A stretch of DNA of 64,000 nt from Rhizophagus irregularis (taxonomy: Eukaryota; Glomeromycota; Glomeromycetes; Glomerales; Glomeraceae), in NCBI RefSeq assembly GCF_026210795.1, contig NC_089434.1:1612001-1676000 (forward strand), written 5' to 3'. A program made the translations under genes and the position numbers. Positions 45,324 through 57,764 of the stretch are shown here, one piece after another (position 1 is the stretch's first letter; each line of letters begins with the position of its first letter). The notes under the pieces are model-generated. The model was given only the letters and a program-made list of their open reading frames with translations. It ran no database searches and was not told where the DNA came from.

Positions 45324-46150
45324 TTCTTTTACAGTAAGTAGATGAAATTCATGATCTAAAAGAGGACAAACGACAGCATGATGTGTATTTACAGATAATC
45401 TATACATTAAAAAATTTATACTAAAAAATAGCTTTGCAACAAATCTCTATCAAAAACTCAAACAAAATCTCTACCAAAATGTATCAAACAAAATCCCTAT
45501 CAAAAAATGTCCCAAATGAACCCTTAGAAAATTTCTCAACAAAAATCTATCACTTCACTTTGTGTCTTTATCATCTCCCGGTGTAATATAACATGATTTC
45601 CACTAGATGCTGAATAATTTTTACCATCAGTAAAAAAATGTCAATTTTTCAATTTTCCATAATCAATATGATTAGAATCTCCGTCATTATCAGATCTCGC
45701 CCTTTCATTTAGTATGTTGTACTTTGATTCTTACGATCATCCACATTGCTTGGTCCTTGATTGTTTGACTCTTTTTTCGTCCCTTATTGAGATTACAATA
45801 TATTTCTAGCTTTACATAATATTCTAAAAATAATATAATGTGATGAAATTGCTGACTTATTTTCGGATACAGAGATTTAAATTCAATGTAATATTCTTTT
45901 ACAGTAGATAGATGTAAATGACAGTATGTTAAGTATTTTTTTACTTTATAGGTAATCAAACATTTTTACAGATAAATTAAATGTCAAAAGTAGTTTTGCA
46001 ATAAAATCTCTATTAAAAAATGTCTCAATTGAATCCTCAAAATTTTTCAAACAAAATCTTTATCAAAAAATGTCACATAGCATCAATTTCAATATCAAAA
46101 TCTTCACTATCTGAATCTGCTCTTTACTAGTATGTTGTACTACTTTTACG
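45324..46150. repeat. Diverged direct duplication, ~568-bp spacing
   Basis: ATTCTTTTACAGTAAGTAGA (45327) and ATTCTTTTACAGTAGATAGA (45895) start two similar stretches. Both continue with ACAAAATCTCTATCAAAAAA-like words and a later TAGTATGTTGTAC (about 45708 and 46129). Similarity is patchy, so the event is old. Confidence 0.55.
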
Positions 46151-48836
46151 ATACCGATATTCTTACGGTTACATATTCTTTTCTACTATATAAATTATCT
46201 AATTTTAATTTTTGTTAATGTTAAATAAATCTTCGTTCCAACTAAATTGTTTTTTATATCTTTACGGGCAAATAAGTCGTTCCAAATTCAAGATTGATTT
46301 TACTTGCCACTCCTTTCCAGAAACTATGTTTCATGTTACCGCTTTTGTTTTCGTTTTTTTCATTATCGTTCCACGTGTCCCTTTGATGACAATATCGTTC
46401 GTGGATTATGTGCCTGATTATACCATCATTAATAGGGAAATCGATTTTTGTACATCGATGTTTTCATGTTCATGTAATCATTTAATTCATCTCCTCCCTG
46501 AATAATTATTGACTTTAGTTGAGGTCATATAAGATTTAATTTCAAATAATCATAAATATACATACAATAAAATCTCTAATGAGGGAGCCATTTACTTTGT
46601 CCTTTGTAAAATTCTTGCACTGGACAACGAATTTTACTCCCCTATGTTCAACAAATGGTATGTGTTCTGAATCTATAACTCCAATATAAATTCTTCAGGT
46701 ACAATATTTGATTCATTGGATTTAAGTCTTTTTAATTCATTACTTATACCCCTAATTTCTTTAGATTTCGAGCCTTTCTTCCATACTTTTTAATCAATCT
46801 ATTATAGATTACAAAATATTAATTATATATTTATGTTACTTTATTAACCTCTAAATATTTAATTGGGAATACCTTCGATATTTGTATTAACAGGATGCAT
46901 CCTAATTAAAATTTCGACTTGTCATTGAATCCACCATAAATTTGTTCTTTTATCGTTATTATCACTACTGGTCCATTTATGGTAGGCTGATATAGCCGAT
47001 ATGTGTCCACATATTGTATATCTCATATTGTTATTTTTTCATAAGACGTAAGATCAAAATATAACAATGATGTAATAAAATTCTTCTCTTAATATATCAG
47101 ACGATTTGAAATAAAAATCAAAGATATGAACGTGAGAAGTGGTAAATTTGATGATTTTTATATTAAAAATATTTTGCGGTATATCAAATGTGAACAAACA
47201 TAATTGATAGTTATTTACATCTGTTATTTTCGAATTAACTAATTTTTCTTTCGTATTAGTTTTTCGCATAGTTGATTATTTTGATGGCAATGCAGGAATA
47301 AAAATTTGAGACAATTGCAAATACTTCTTTTAATATATATATATATATTACAATATGAATTCTAAAAGTAATTAATCAATGATAAATCGAAATGGTTTAC
47401 TTATATGTGATTGGATTCAGTATAATCATTCCCATTGATGGAATATAAAAAAAAAAAGAAATAGTAACCAATCAGCGTAACTTTATGAGATGGTTCAGGA
47501 ATGGTAATTCAAATTTTATTTCCGGTCCATTGAGATTTGAGAATGCCCTTAAACTTCTTTGAAAATTTCAATAACATGAAATTATTTTTTATATGTTATT
47601 AAACATATTTTTGTATTATTTTTTTCTTAAAGAAAATTCTCATATTATATTTGACATATATGTATTAAAATATACACGTCGTAAGTAAAAATTGGATATA
47701 ATTAAATAATTAGGAAATATTTGACATTATAGAGTTCTAAATATAATTAACTTTTTATTAATATATCATAATTGTTAAACTAAATAATAATTTGTATATG
47801 TATCGGGATTATATCAATTTAGTAAAAACAATACCAATCAAAAATGATAATTTTTGCGTCATTGTTTAGATTCTTAATTTCAAACATTAATCAGCACGTG
47901 ATCGATATCAATTTTGATAACAATATATTTAGCAAACAAAAAAAGAAAGTGCATAGGCGGAAGGAAGGAAATAATTCTATAGTCCTACGCTTCGCTCCGG
48001 ACGATAACAGGTTTTAATCTTCATATGACAATTTTAATTTTTTAAATTGGTAATAGGATGTTTTTTTTGCTGTAAGGTAAAAATACTATTTTAAAAATTT
48101 ACAAGGTAATTACCTTCCATGTTTTACAAGCATTTTAGAGGTGATTAACAATTCAAATCATTGTATTAAATATTAATATGAAAATGAAACATGTAAGTGG
48201 TGTGATTTGAATGATTGAACGAATATTCTATTAAACATAAAATAAAATTTCATCATGGTACGATCACTTACAGTAAAAAATCATTTTTATAAAGTAAGTG
48301 GCAATATACTCTTTACTAGTTAGATTTAGTCTAGATGATCACTAACTGGAAAAAAAATTTTTAGACAAAAAAAAATTAGCGACTGTTTTAATTTACTCTA
48401 CGATAAACAATGAGCTCAATACTAGCCCAGACCGATATTTCTATTAAGGAGTAAACGAAAATAATGTAAATGAAAATTTTTATAGGAAAAATTTAAATAA
48501 AGTTATAAAGTGGATTAAAATAGCATAAAAATAAAATTTATAGAAATTAATACATCACTTTTATTGGATGTATGACGTTGAAAACAATCTAAATTATAAT
48601 TACCAAATACAACTTGATTTTGTTTATGGTATATACAATTTTCTAGGTGAATTTTTAATTCTTCATAAATATAATAATTTTCTGGTTCAATTTCTATTTT
48701 TTATCTTTCAGTAATCAATTTATAATTGTTTCTAAAATAGTTATAAAAAATTAAAAATTGATCCAGGAAATTGATAATATGATTAGCAGAGGAAATGTTT
48801 TCAAACCATGTTGAATATCAATATCATTCTACATAT

Positions 48837-48906
48837 ATCTGACATGGTGTCTAAACATTATCCGACATGATGTCCAGACATCAGCCGGCGTGATATTCAA
48901 ACATCT
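48837..48906. repeat. Three imperfect 23-bp units
   Basis: TATCTGACATGGTGTCTAAACA, TATCCGACATGATGTCCAGACA and CAGCCGGCGTGATATTCAAACA follow each other with a 23-bp period. Confidence 0.65.
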
Positions 48907-49377
48907 GAAGACTGCTAAGTGACCTCTGTTTTTGTACCAATTTTCTACACAATGTTTAACTCGCTATATCTGAGCGAATAAAAAAGTAGTGAATAGGACA
49001 TTATCAATGTTGAGGAGTCTTACTGTACATAAATTATAGTGCTTTTTAATTACAGTATTATCAACGTGTAATTACTTCCGAAATTGACTTGCATAAGAAC
49101 CAATCATGACAAATTATCTCACAGCTTATTTTCAATATCAACACAAAAATTGAATTAATAAAAAGAAAGGCAAAAAACTTTATTAAATTTTTAATATGCG
49201 TAAGCTTTACAATACGGTATATAAAAAAGTGCTAAACTTTGAGATCGTGAACTTGGTTTGGTTCACGAAGTCGATGTTTATGACAAATCTTAGCAATTAC
49301 ATTCTAAAAGGATTTCTTTAAAAACAACACTTAAGCATATAAATATACAGTGTCAAGGTACAATCATGAACTTGAAG

Positions 49378-51488
49378 CTATATATCTTCAATCTTCAGGT
49401 CAAGTTCAAGAGCGTATTGTTTAAAACGACCAAACCAAGCAGGTTTTTTATTGATAACAGTTTTCTTTGTAGTGTGAATACTGTAAGTAGTAAATCTTGT
49501 TTCAGGTAAAACAAAGTAAAAACTGATCTCCTCATCTGGACGTGTTATTCCACGAATATACTTTTCCAGGCCACTCTTGACGATAGGATGTCTCTCTGCA
49601 ATAGTCATCTGGAAGAACTTGTTTGTAGGGATAAAAGAATCGAACGACTTATTATTTTTTTGAGTTGGTATGTAATATTTAGTAGTACCGGACGTATTTG
49701 TAGCATCTCCAATATCATCAATGTCACTAAACAACACTTTTTCCATGTTATTCAGTACAAGCCTTGGATCATTCCTTTTGAAGTCTCGATCTATAGGGCG
49801 AACTTTAAATTTTCCTCCACGTAGCAACTTTCGATGAGCAAGTCGCTCAAACATAGTACCTCGGAGTGAACCAAATTCATTCAAATCATCGCTACTATTC
49901 ACAAAATCTAACAATTCTTGCTTGTGTTTTTCAGCAAGTTTGTTTATTACCATTTCGGAAACGTAATCAGACGCAAACTCTAGAATACGTTCACTATAAT
50001 AAGACATTTTATCAGCGAGTTTAGAATCTGTGGAAGTTGCGAGGTCTGCCGAATTCACGAGAGTTGCTGATGTAGAAGAACCTTCAATTTCTCTCCCCTT
50101 TCCTTTATTTTGTATATTTCGTGCCTCTTCCTCTTGACCCGCCTCTTCCTCTTGATCCACCTCTTCTGCTTGATCCGCCTCTTTCACTGGTACATTTGTA
50201 CAGATATGAACGAGATTATGATTAGCACTGTTGCCCGAAGAGGTTTCACCAACAAAATACATTATGCTTTTTTCAACTTCAATAATTGCAGCATCCAGTT
50301 GTTTTTGCGAATTGTAATTGCGAGCATGAAACAAGACAAATCGAGGAATCCCACCCCATTTATAATGCAGGGCCCGAACTTCTTCTTTAGTAAGATGTTT
50401 GAAAATATCAATTTTATCCCTACAAATATCGATCTCTGCAAGAGACCACACCGGCATGTATCGTACATTTATCCCAAGTGAATCAAACGTTTTATAGTAT
50501 GTCATCTGGGGCGAACAGACAAGAATAGTTTTTCCACGAAATTCCATCGGTTCCCGAGCGTCTACAATATACCAAGTATCATTTTTTCCTAGGTAATCCT
50601 TGAATAGGTGAATATCGTCTACCTTACTACAGTAAACTTTGTCTTCGCTGAAAAGAATCGGAGATCTGTGATGTTGGTGGTATACGACCGTTCTATTGGC
50701 TTTTGCAATAATATAAAGCAAATAATAACCGAAGAAGGTTTTCCCAATCCCCGGGTTTCCGGTAATACGCCAACGAGACCTATTACTTTCAAAAATTATC
50801 TTGGACAAATCGAGATAGCAATCGCGGATGAATATAGTAGATATTGGATTTCCGTAATCGTCAACGCCCAGAAAATAGGAAGCATCATTGGACAAATTAA
50901 GGACATTGTCATCTATTGTCGCCTCCTTGAATGCTTTCCAAACCTTTTCAAGAGATTCATTATCATAGTTATCACTTTGAATTTCTTCTTCATCATCAAT
51001 TTTTCTTCGTTTGTATCCTAAATACTGGAAAATATTAAATAATGAACGGTTATCAAATAGTCAAGCCAAAATGCGTTGACAAAATCTATTACGACTCATT
51101 TACAGCAGTGGGTTGATCTACAATAACGTGAACGTTTTTTGGGAGGGTTTGACGGTTTGATGATAAGAAGCAGGAAAGAAAAGCACATTATTGGCAAATA
51201 TGAGAATGAAATTTACTTACGTCCTTTATATTCATTAATCAAATTTACAATCATTGTAGAAGCTCCAAGAGGTATTCCATAAGCTTTAAGACCTTCGTAC
51301 GTTAATTTAAAAAAGATCGAGCCTTTGACTTCTTCAGCTGTTAACGTGTCTATGTGATTATCAATGTCGCTTAACCTCTCTTTCAAAAATAAATTAAGTT
51401 CTACGGCATTATATCCTTTCACTTCCTCGAATGTCGGAAGAGGAATAACAGGAACACCAGTGGAGGAACTTGCAACGTTAGACGACAT
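49378..51488 (-). CDS. Crinkler-type protein: SAM-like domain, P-loop NTPase, nuclease-like C-terminus
   Basis: Two exons, 51221-51488 and 49378-51017, join in phase (GGAC/GTAAGT donor, TTTAG acceptor) to give 635 residues. Residues about 15-88 form a SAM-like helical domain (YNAVELNLFLKERL ... LTYEGLKAYGIPLG). At the junction lies a basic RYKRRKIDDEEE run, a candidate nuclear signal. The NTPase has Walker A GNPGIGKT (about 176-183) and a Walker B-like TWYIVD ending at about 242. An acidic Gln/Glu linker follows. The C-terminal part, with FDSFI, FFQMTIAERHP and an earlier GTMFERLAH, resembles the PD-(D/E)XK-like domain of Crinkler (CRN) effectors. CRN proteins act in host or fungal nuclei, and the family is expanded in mycorrhizal fungi. 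No secretion signal is seen. The frame is intact. Confidence 0.8.
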
Positions 51489-51609
51489 AATTTTTGCGAT
51501 TAAAATAGTATGAAAAGAATGGATGAATCGAGAAAAAAAATTTTGGGGTTATTCATATATGAGAAATTGTCTCACAGACTGATCTGACTCATCAGTTGAT
51601 CGGTTACGC

Positions 51610-53160
51610 AAATTACATCACACAGAGGCGAGAAAAATAACAATTATCTATTACCTCTGATAATGAACGCCTTAACGGCGGGCCGACAAGAATTTTCCTG
51701 ATATCATACAGCGTATTTCGCATGATGAAATTTTCGTTCTCTATGCTTTTACCGATACTATTGGTATACCATTTTGATACAAAGCCTCCCAGCACTCTCC
51801 AAAATACTCACAACAGCCCTATCGACCATCTTTACCATTCTTTATATTTTCGATTTCATGGTATTAACAAGGTACTGAACTGTTAAACACAAATTTATCA
51901 CCATAATTCTCACTGTATCTCAATAATAGATAAGGAAACTGCTCTAACACTATATGTTTTCGCTTTTCATCTGCTTCATCAGGTAAAATAGAGATCGGAA
52001 GTCTGGATATGGATCTCCCCTGAAGAATAGATGATGTACTCACTTCAACTTTGGACGATCTGCCTGGATCGATTCCTTTGGAATCACCCGAAGAATTGGT
52101 GTCATAAGTTAAAGAAATAGGTGGGTAAATGTGGGTTGATATGCTTACTCCAAGGTATCCGCTTGCGTCTCCTACGCATTGGTCTAATCACCTCTTCGGA
52201 ATCAATAATAGAGTCATCCTGATCATCGGGTAATTCAGTGTTGGATTCTTGGAGAAATAATCACTCCTGTTAAACAACATTTTTGTTGTTCTTTCCATCA
52301 CTAAACTAAGTTAACCGACCTTCTCCTTTAGTCAAAATACTGTTGAACTAAAAAAATTAAATTAACCTCCCCAAAATAAATAAAAATTTTTAATGGTTAT
52401 TTTGCTAATAACATTTGATATCGTGGTACACCAAGTATATTTTTTGTAAAAACTAAAATTTACTATCTACGATTTTAGCAAAAAGCCCATGTACACGAAA
52501 ACTATCCTAAAAAAACAAAGCAAAACAAAATTTTACCTAAAAAAACGATAATACTATTTCTTTTCTCAATCTTCTTTACTTTTTGAGGTCTTTCTACCTG
52601 CCTATTCCATATTCACCCTCTTCGTCTTGTCTTCTTTTGCCAAACGGCTCGCCATCTTCCTATTGTTAGTGTCAATTTTCGCAATCTCACATTCTATTAA
52701 TTGTTTTGATAGCCGATCCCAAAAGTTGCGATCATCTACTCCATCACGTCACCATCATTGAACACCGACACTTTATGTATTCAACCACGTCCTTCTCTGA
52801 TATCTTTTCTTTATCGAGAAGTCTTGACGAACGGTCCACTCATCCATTCCGGGTCCTTATTTTTCGACTCCGGATCACGTGATTGATGATCGTACCTAAA
52901 GTCGCCTGTAACTTTTCCCGCTTCATCAGGTTCGACCGACGAATGTAATACTTCTCTAGTTAAATTCTTCTCCTTTTCCAAGAATTCGCCCAGCGCCCAT
53001 TCGTGACGGTCTTGGATCTTTTCCGAATTTACCGATCCAAAAGATTCCCGTTTGAATAAAGCTTCTCTTCTTTTTGTTCGAGGACTAATTTCTTCTTCTC
53101 CAGCTGCTCCTTTACTTCTTTGAAAGTTCGAAATGACCATTTTGTTGTATCCCCTTTTTC
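51610..53160 (-). pseudogene. Decayed multi-exon coding region, unknown family
   Basis: Minus-strand pieces with coding-like composition and lower AT content. Near 53140-52811 a frame reads DRHEWALGEFLEKEKNLTRE ... DPESKNKDPEWMSGPF. A shifted continuation near 52720-52600 has FWDRLSKQLIECEIAKID and ASRLAKEDKTKR. A basic segment (IRPMRRRRKRIPW) lies near 52200-52150, then DTNSSGDSKGIDPGRSSKVE and LPISILPDEADEKRKHIVLE. Exon borders can be guessed but frames do not connect without breaks, so this is probably a pseudogene. It sits upstream of the Crinkler-type gene on the same strand. Family unknown. Confidence 0.45.
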
Positions 53161-54131
53161 TGCAACCAGAGCTCCAGATCCTTTTGCGACTTAAAATAAG
53201 TTGACACTTTCCACGGTCGATGCTTTTATTACTTTGAGAACGCTATTTTGGGATTACTTATGATTATTTTATTACGTTACAATCGTTACATCCAGATATT
53301 TTATTAAGATAGAGTTATCTTGGCCAGTTCTGACGGAATTCTATAACGTAAGTTGACCTAAATAATGATTCGATATGATATTTTTTTTTTAAAAAAAAAT
53401 CGTTTACACATGTGATAAATATAGCATTGTCGAGCTATAGCAAAAAAAAAGAAACCATAATGATATTAATAAAAATATAAATTCAGATAATATTTTAAAT
53501 TTGATGGATCGATGAACTTTGAAAATGATACGGAAAAACTTTTTCAGTTAGAATAAAAATATGAAAAGAATTAAAACCTTTCAAACGCCCATTAATTAAT
53601 TTATGAAATTCACGCACAATTAAGTACTGAAAAAAATTAAAGCATTAGAAAATCGAAAAAAAAAAATAGGGAAACACTTATTAAATATTATTTGGAGATT
53701 TTGTTGATCCGAGTTCTAGTGGCGGTTTTGGTGGTTCTTGGCAACGGTTCAAGTGATAGTTATTATGGTGATGAAGACAATCCGTATGACGGTTCTAACA
53801 ATTCAGGTAGCGATTCTGATAGCGACTTTAATTCTAGTTTTAATAAAACAAATACATTTACGAGATTTGAAGATAAGTATTTAACTCCGGGCGCAAGTTG
53901 CCGCCGTTCAGTTTAAATTACAGAATAGGTACATAAACAATTAATCATTTATAAGAATATACATCAGATGATCATCCAATAAATAAATACATTATTTTAA
54001 TTTTTTACTTTTAAATAACTTTTTACAAGTGTTACAAATTTTGATATCTAAAATAGTTCTGTGATTTTTTTTTTTTAAATAATATTATATACATTATATA
54101 CTTTTTACTATTACTAGTATTTACTAATTAA
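53161..54131. other. Intergenic; one short Gly/Ser/Asp-rich frame
   Basis: A plus-strand stretch at 53692-53916 encodes low-complexity GSDSDSDFNSSFN in one frame and FGDFVDPSSSGGFGG in another. It may be a gene-tail remnant. No intact gene. Confidence 0.4.
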
Positions 54132-55334
54132 TTACACGTCAAGTGTTTTGACAGCATGTTCGTAGAAATCCATGTAGATATAGTATTTTGCAAGTAGATT
54201 TTTTAATTCAGTTTGATTATTGAGATTACTAAATTCATTAAAATTTTCCTCTTTTTTCGAGATATTTAATTTTACACTTCTATCATCTTTAATTTTCCCC
54301 AATTCTTTAAGAAGTTTCGCTCTATCATGTTCTATGAATATAAAGCGTGAGACAAACCCGAATGGGTCCATCTTGCCACGACCAAAAAGAAAGACGAAAA
54401 CTCCCCAAATGCTAATGTAACCACCGATATTACTAAAAAGTTCAAATAATGTAAGGGATGGTTTTAGAACCTGTGTCATAATATGTGTCGGTGAAGAGAG
54501 TATAATTCCAACCAAATTTTCATCTTTGACAGTAGAATCAACATGACCCTTAAAAGCCATCTGAAAACTTCGATATGTGGTTCCATTTAAAACTTTAGTG
54601 CGTGTCTCTGTATATTGTAACATACTCATATTTTTTAATGTTAAAACATCTACATAACTAAATTTGTTCCCTTGAGGAATGGAGCGTGACCAGTCTATAT
54701 CATTGTTGGTGTCACCCATGAAAAATATAACATCAGAAGATTTAAAGACTAGAACAAAAACCCCAGCAGCATTAACCTCCTGCTTCAAAAATGATGGGAA
54801 CAATGTACCATTAAAAAATTCACAATCACCATGTTCTCCAGAAATAGTAGTAAAAACTCGTGATTTGATTAAATTAATGAATGGGGCAGAATTATTTTTC
54901 CTGACATAAGTATCAAAACTGACATAATATTTTGCAATTACAATTTCGAGTTTAGCGTCAGGATTCTGAGTGTTAAGACAAAAGAGCATAGATGGAAAAG
55001 ATTTATTCTCTTCCAATGTCATGGATAACTTGGGAGGATAAAATATCATTTTACGAACATTATATGAAGTGACTGCTACAAAACCGAAAGTCAGAAGTAA
55101 GAAAGTAATTATTTTAAGTATTCTTGTGGGAACGCTTCGAGTATTGTCATCAATGAAATAATTTATAAATTGTTGACGGAATTGGGGAAATTGAAAGATT
55201 CGTACGATGAATGTAAGAATTATAATAACTACAAAAATTATGGCTACTATTACTGCGAACACACCAATTTTGCCATTGAGAGTCTCAAGCCAATCATATT
55301 CAACAAAATGACCAGAATCGAGAGAGTCATCCAT
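54132..55334 (-). CDS. Multi-pass membrane protein, possible DEG/ENaC-like channel relative
   Basis: Intronless frame of 400 residues from ATG 55334. Hydrophobic segments lie at about 23-45 (IGVFAVIVAIIFVVIIILTF) and 70-88 (IITFLLLTFGFVAVTSYNV), with a third near 300-322 (ISIWGVFVFLF). Between the second and third is a region of about 200 residues with Cys residues and N-x-S/T sites, probably extracytoplasmic. SFPSMLFC just after the second helix recalls the FPAVTIC motif of degenerin/ENaC channels. LFELFSNIGGYISIWGVFVF recalls their LLSDIGGQMGLF pre-helix motif. The extra N-terminal helix and the short length are unlike animal members. The channel idea is inference; a Glomeromycotina-specific membrane family is the safe description. 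Confidence 0.55.
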   Translation of the reverse strand: MDDSLDSGHFVEYDWLETLNGKIGVFAVIVAIIFVVIIILTFIVRIFQFPQFRQQFINYFIDDNTRSVPTRILKIITFLLLTFGFVAVTSYNVRKMIFYPPKLSMTLEENKSFPSMLFCLNTQNPDAKLEIVIAKYYVSFDTYVRKNNSAPFINLIKSRVFTTISGEHGDCEFFNGTLFPSFLKQEVNAAGVFVLVFKSSDVIFFMGDTNNDIDWSRSIPQGNKFSYVDVLTLKNMSMLQYTETRTKVLNGTTYRSFQMAFKGHVDSTVKDENLVGIILSSPTHIMTQVLKPSLTLFELFSNIGGYISIWGVFVFLFGRGKMDPFGFVSRFIFIEHDRAKLLKELGKIKDDRSVKLNISKKEENFNEFSNLNNQTELKNLLAKYYIYMDFYEHAVKTLDV

Positions 55335-57764
55335 ATTGTTAATTTTTGTTTTTAATAAAAAAAGGTTTTATAATATTTATAATATTTGAAAAAATTGGAA
55401 TAACTAGAATATTTATTCTATTTTATTTTTATTTATTTTATTTTTTTTAAAATATTTTGTTATTTTCTGTAGCAATGATTTTTTTTTCAGTTCTAAAAAG
55501 TTTAATTTATAAAGAATTCAACAAATAATTTTTTTAACAAGATTTTATGAATTGTTATTGTTTTGATAATAACAGATAATAACAAAATCGATTTGAATTT
55601 GCGTAACTAATTGTTCTCATTATAATCATTGTAAGCATGTTATGATACATGGGGTAAAATATTATCCTTAAATGTATGTATCCTTAAATGTATGTACATT
55701 TAACAACCTGTCGTTTTTCCTAGGATAAAATGATTTTTACCAAAATGTTATATTGGCGGATCTATTTATGTTACGTTGGCAAATCTATTTATATGTTATT
55801 GCGGATCTTTCCTTTTAGTGTTTGTTGTGAAGTTTGATTTGGACGCCATCATGCAATGTCGATCAAATTTTCTTTAGTAAGTCCGATTTTTTTTTAGTAA
55901 GTCCGATTCTTACAATATTTAGGTTAGTATGAAAAAATCTGGTGTAAACAGTATTATCCTTTAATAATTGTTGAATCGCAGCCTTTTATTTATGAAACAC
56001 GAAGAATAATAAAAATCTTGGTAGAGTTTAATATACCATAAGGAGTAGCAAGCATCAAAAGTTTAAAAAAAAGAAGTTTGATCGTAATACAAATGATATG
56101 ACAATTATTAATAATAGGAAAACCTATTGTTTGATAAAGTTTCTTTGTATGAAAGTACATTACTGTATCTTTCTTTATCAGTTATACCCGAATTATGTAG
56201 TATTGCAATTTTCTGTATTTTGGTTTTTTGCTATTGGCGAGTATATAGTAGAAAGTGAGTAGGTTTATTTATAATAGGCATTTTTTCTTTCAATTTGAAT
56301 AACTGTACTGTACGTCGTTTTTTTTGTGACGGAGGCGTGTGAATTGAAATTATTATCGTGGTTCCATTGTATTTTATCTTATGATTATTATGTAATTTTA
56401 TTGTAACGGTTTCTGAAGTAATTTTATTAAGACATTTTATATACTTTTAATTATTTTTTTATAACCTTTTCTTTCCTTTTTTTAACTTAGACTCGCAAGT
56501 ATATGATGATTGAGTAACAATTTAAGATTGACATTTTAGATAACTGCGTAAATACAGTAGTGCTTGCTAATTAATTAATTAGTAAATAGGAAATAATTAT
56601 GATATTTGGTAATAAACAGTTTTAATTATATTTTCTCATCAGTATTGATATATTGATAATATCTTTCAATTATTTCAATTATTGTATTATTTATAATTAT
56701 AAAAAAGAAAAAAAATTGATTGAAAAGATAAAATTACCTTTTCGTCTAATTTAATAAAAAGATCTTCTAACGGTATTGGAACCCAATATGGAAATGTGGT
56801 ATCGAAATTTTTCGAAAAACATTTTTTGAATGGTCTTTTAAATAAATTGTAAATAAATTTTACAAGAAAAATTTTTATGTATCGCGTGGGAATTGGAAGT
56901 AACATATTTAATGACTCTTATTTTAGAAATATTTTATTGAGGTTGTTCCTGAATAATAATTATTTATGTCATTTAATTTAAAGTGTGGTACAAAAATAGT
57001 CTTTCGCGTTACTTTTGCATGTAATCAGTCAAATTTTTTTTTGAATTAATTTTCTTTCACATGAGTTTTTTCGGCAATCTGTGATGACAAATTTAATAAC
57101 ATTTTCCCCAGCGTCACTATAAAAAATTTAAATACTTTAAATAGATAGCCTTCTAAAAATGTACTATTTAATAATCATAATTTTATGAATTTTATAAATT
57201 GAAACACTGTTATCAAAATTTTTTATTTATTTTATTGACTAATTATAGCGCTAGAAATTTAATAAATTAGTTAGTATTATATATAAGAAAATTTTCATTT
57301 TAAATAATATATAGAATTGAGTTATTCTTTTTACATAATATATACTTTTTTTGGTTTACTGATTTTACAAAAAATTTCAGTATGTAAAAAACAAATCATA
57401 GTCACGAAGTAACGATAATATAATCACTACTATTATCAATATTTTCCATTCTTTTAATTCTTTCGTCAAAGTAAAAGAAATTATTTATAACTTTACACTT
57501 AGATGTTTTTTTATTTTTAGTTACAGTATTTATTTATAGAAAATGTAAAATTTATTATAGCGATAAGCATGTTTAAAAATAGTTTATTATGTCTATTTTA
57601 AACTTGTTTGTGTAATTGTTGTTACACTATAAATTTAAATTTTTTTTTCTTTCAAAAAAAAAAAAAAAAAAAAAAATTCATTTTTCCAATTTATATTTGT
57701 ATTTATTTATATAATAAAATAAAAAAAAAGTTTTCATTTAAACCTTTATAATAAAAATTGCATT
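55335..57764. other. Intergenic, no gene seen
   Basis: AT-rich spacer between the membrane-protein gene and kinase-like gene D, both transcribed outward from it. It contains a poly-A run of more than 20 bases at about 57654-57676 just upstream of gene D. No coding signal. Confidence 0.5.

Larger units (their letters stand above)
44869..49377. other. Gene-poor AT-rich region
   Basis: No supported gene in 4.5 kb. Contents seen: a diverged direct duplication (about 45324-45740 and 45892-46150), a short GC-rich CCTACGCTTCGCTCCGGACG word at 47980, and a 23-bp triplet repeat at 48837-48906. Small open frames on both strands look random. Confidence 0.5.

Noticed and set aside
46212-46505. 97-residue plus-strand frame
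   Set aside because: Hydrophobic random-looking sequence in a gene-poor duplicated region; no family resemblance.
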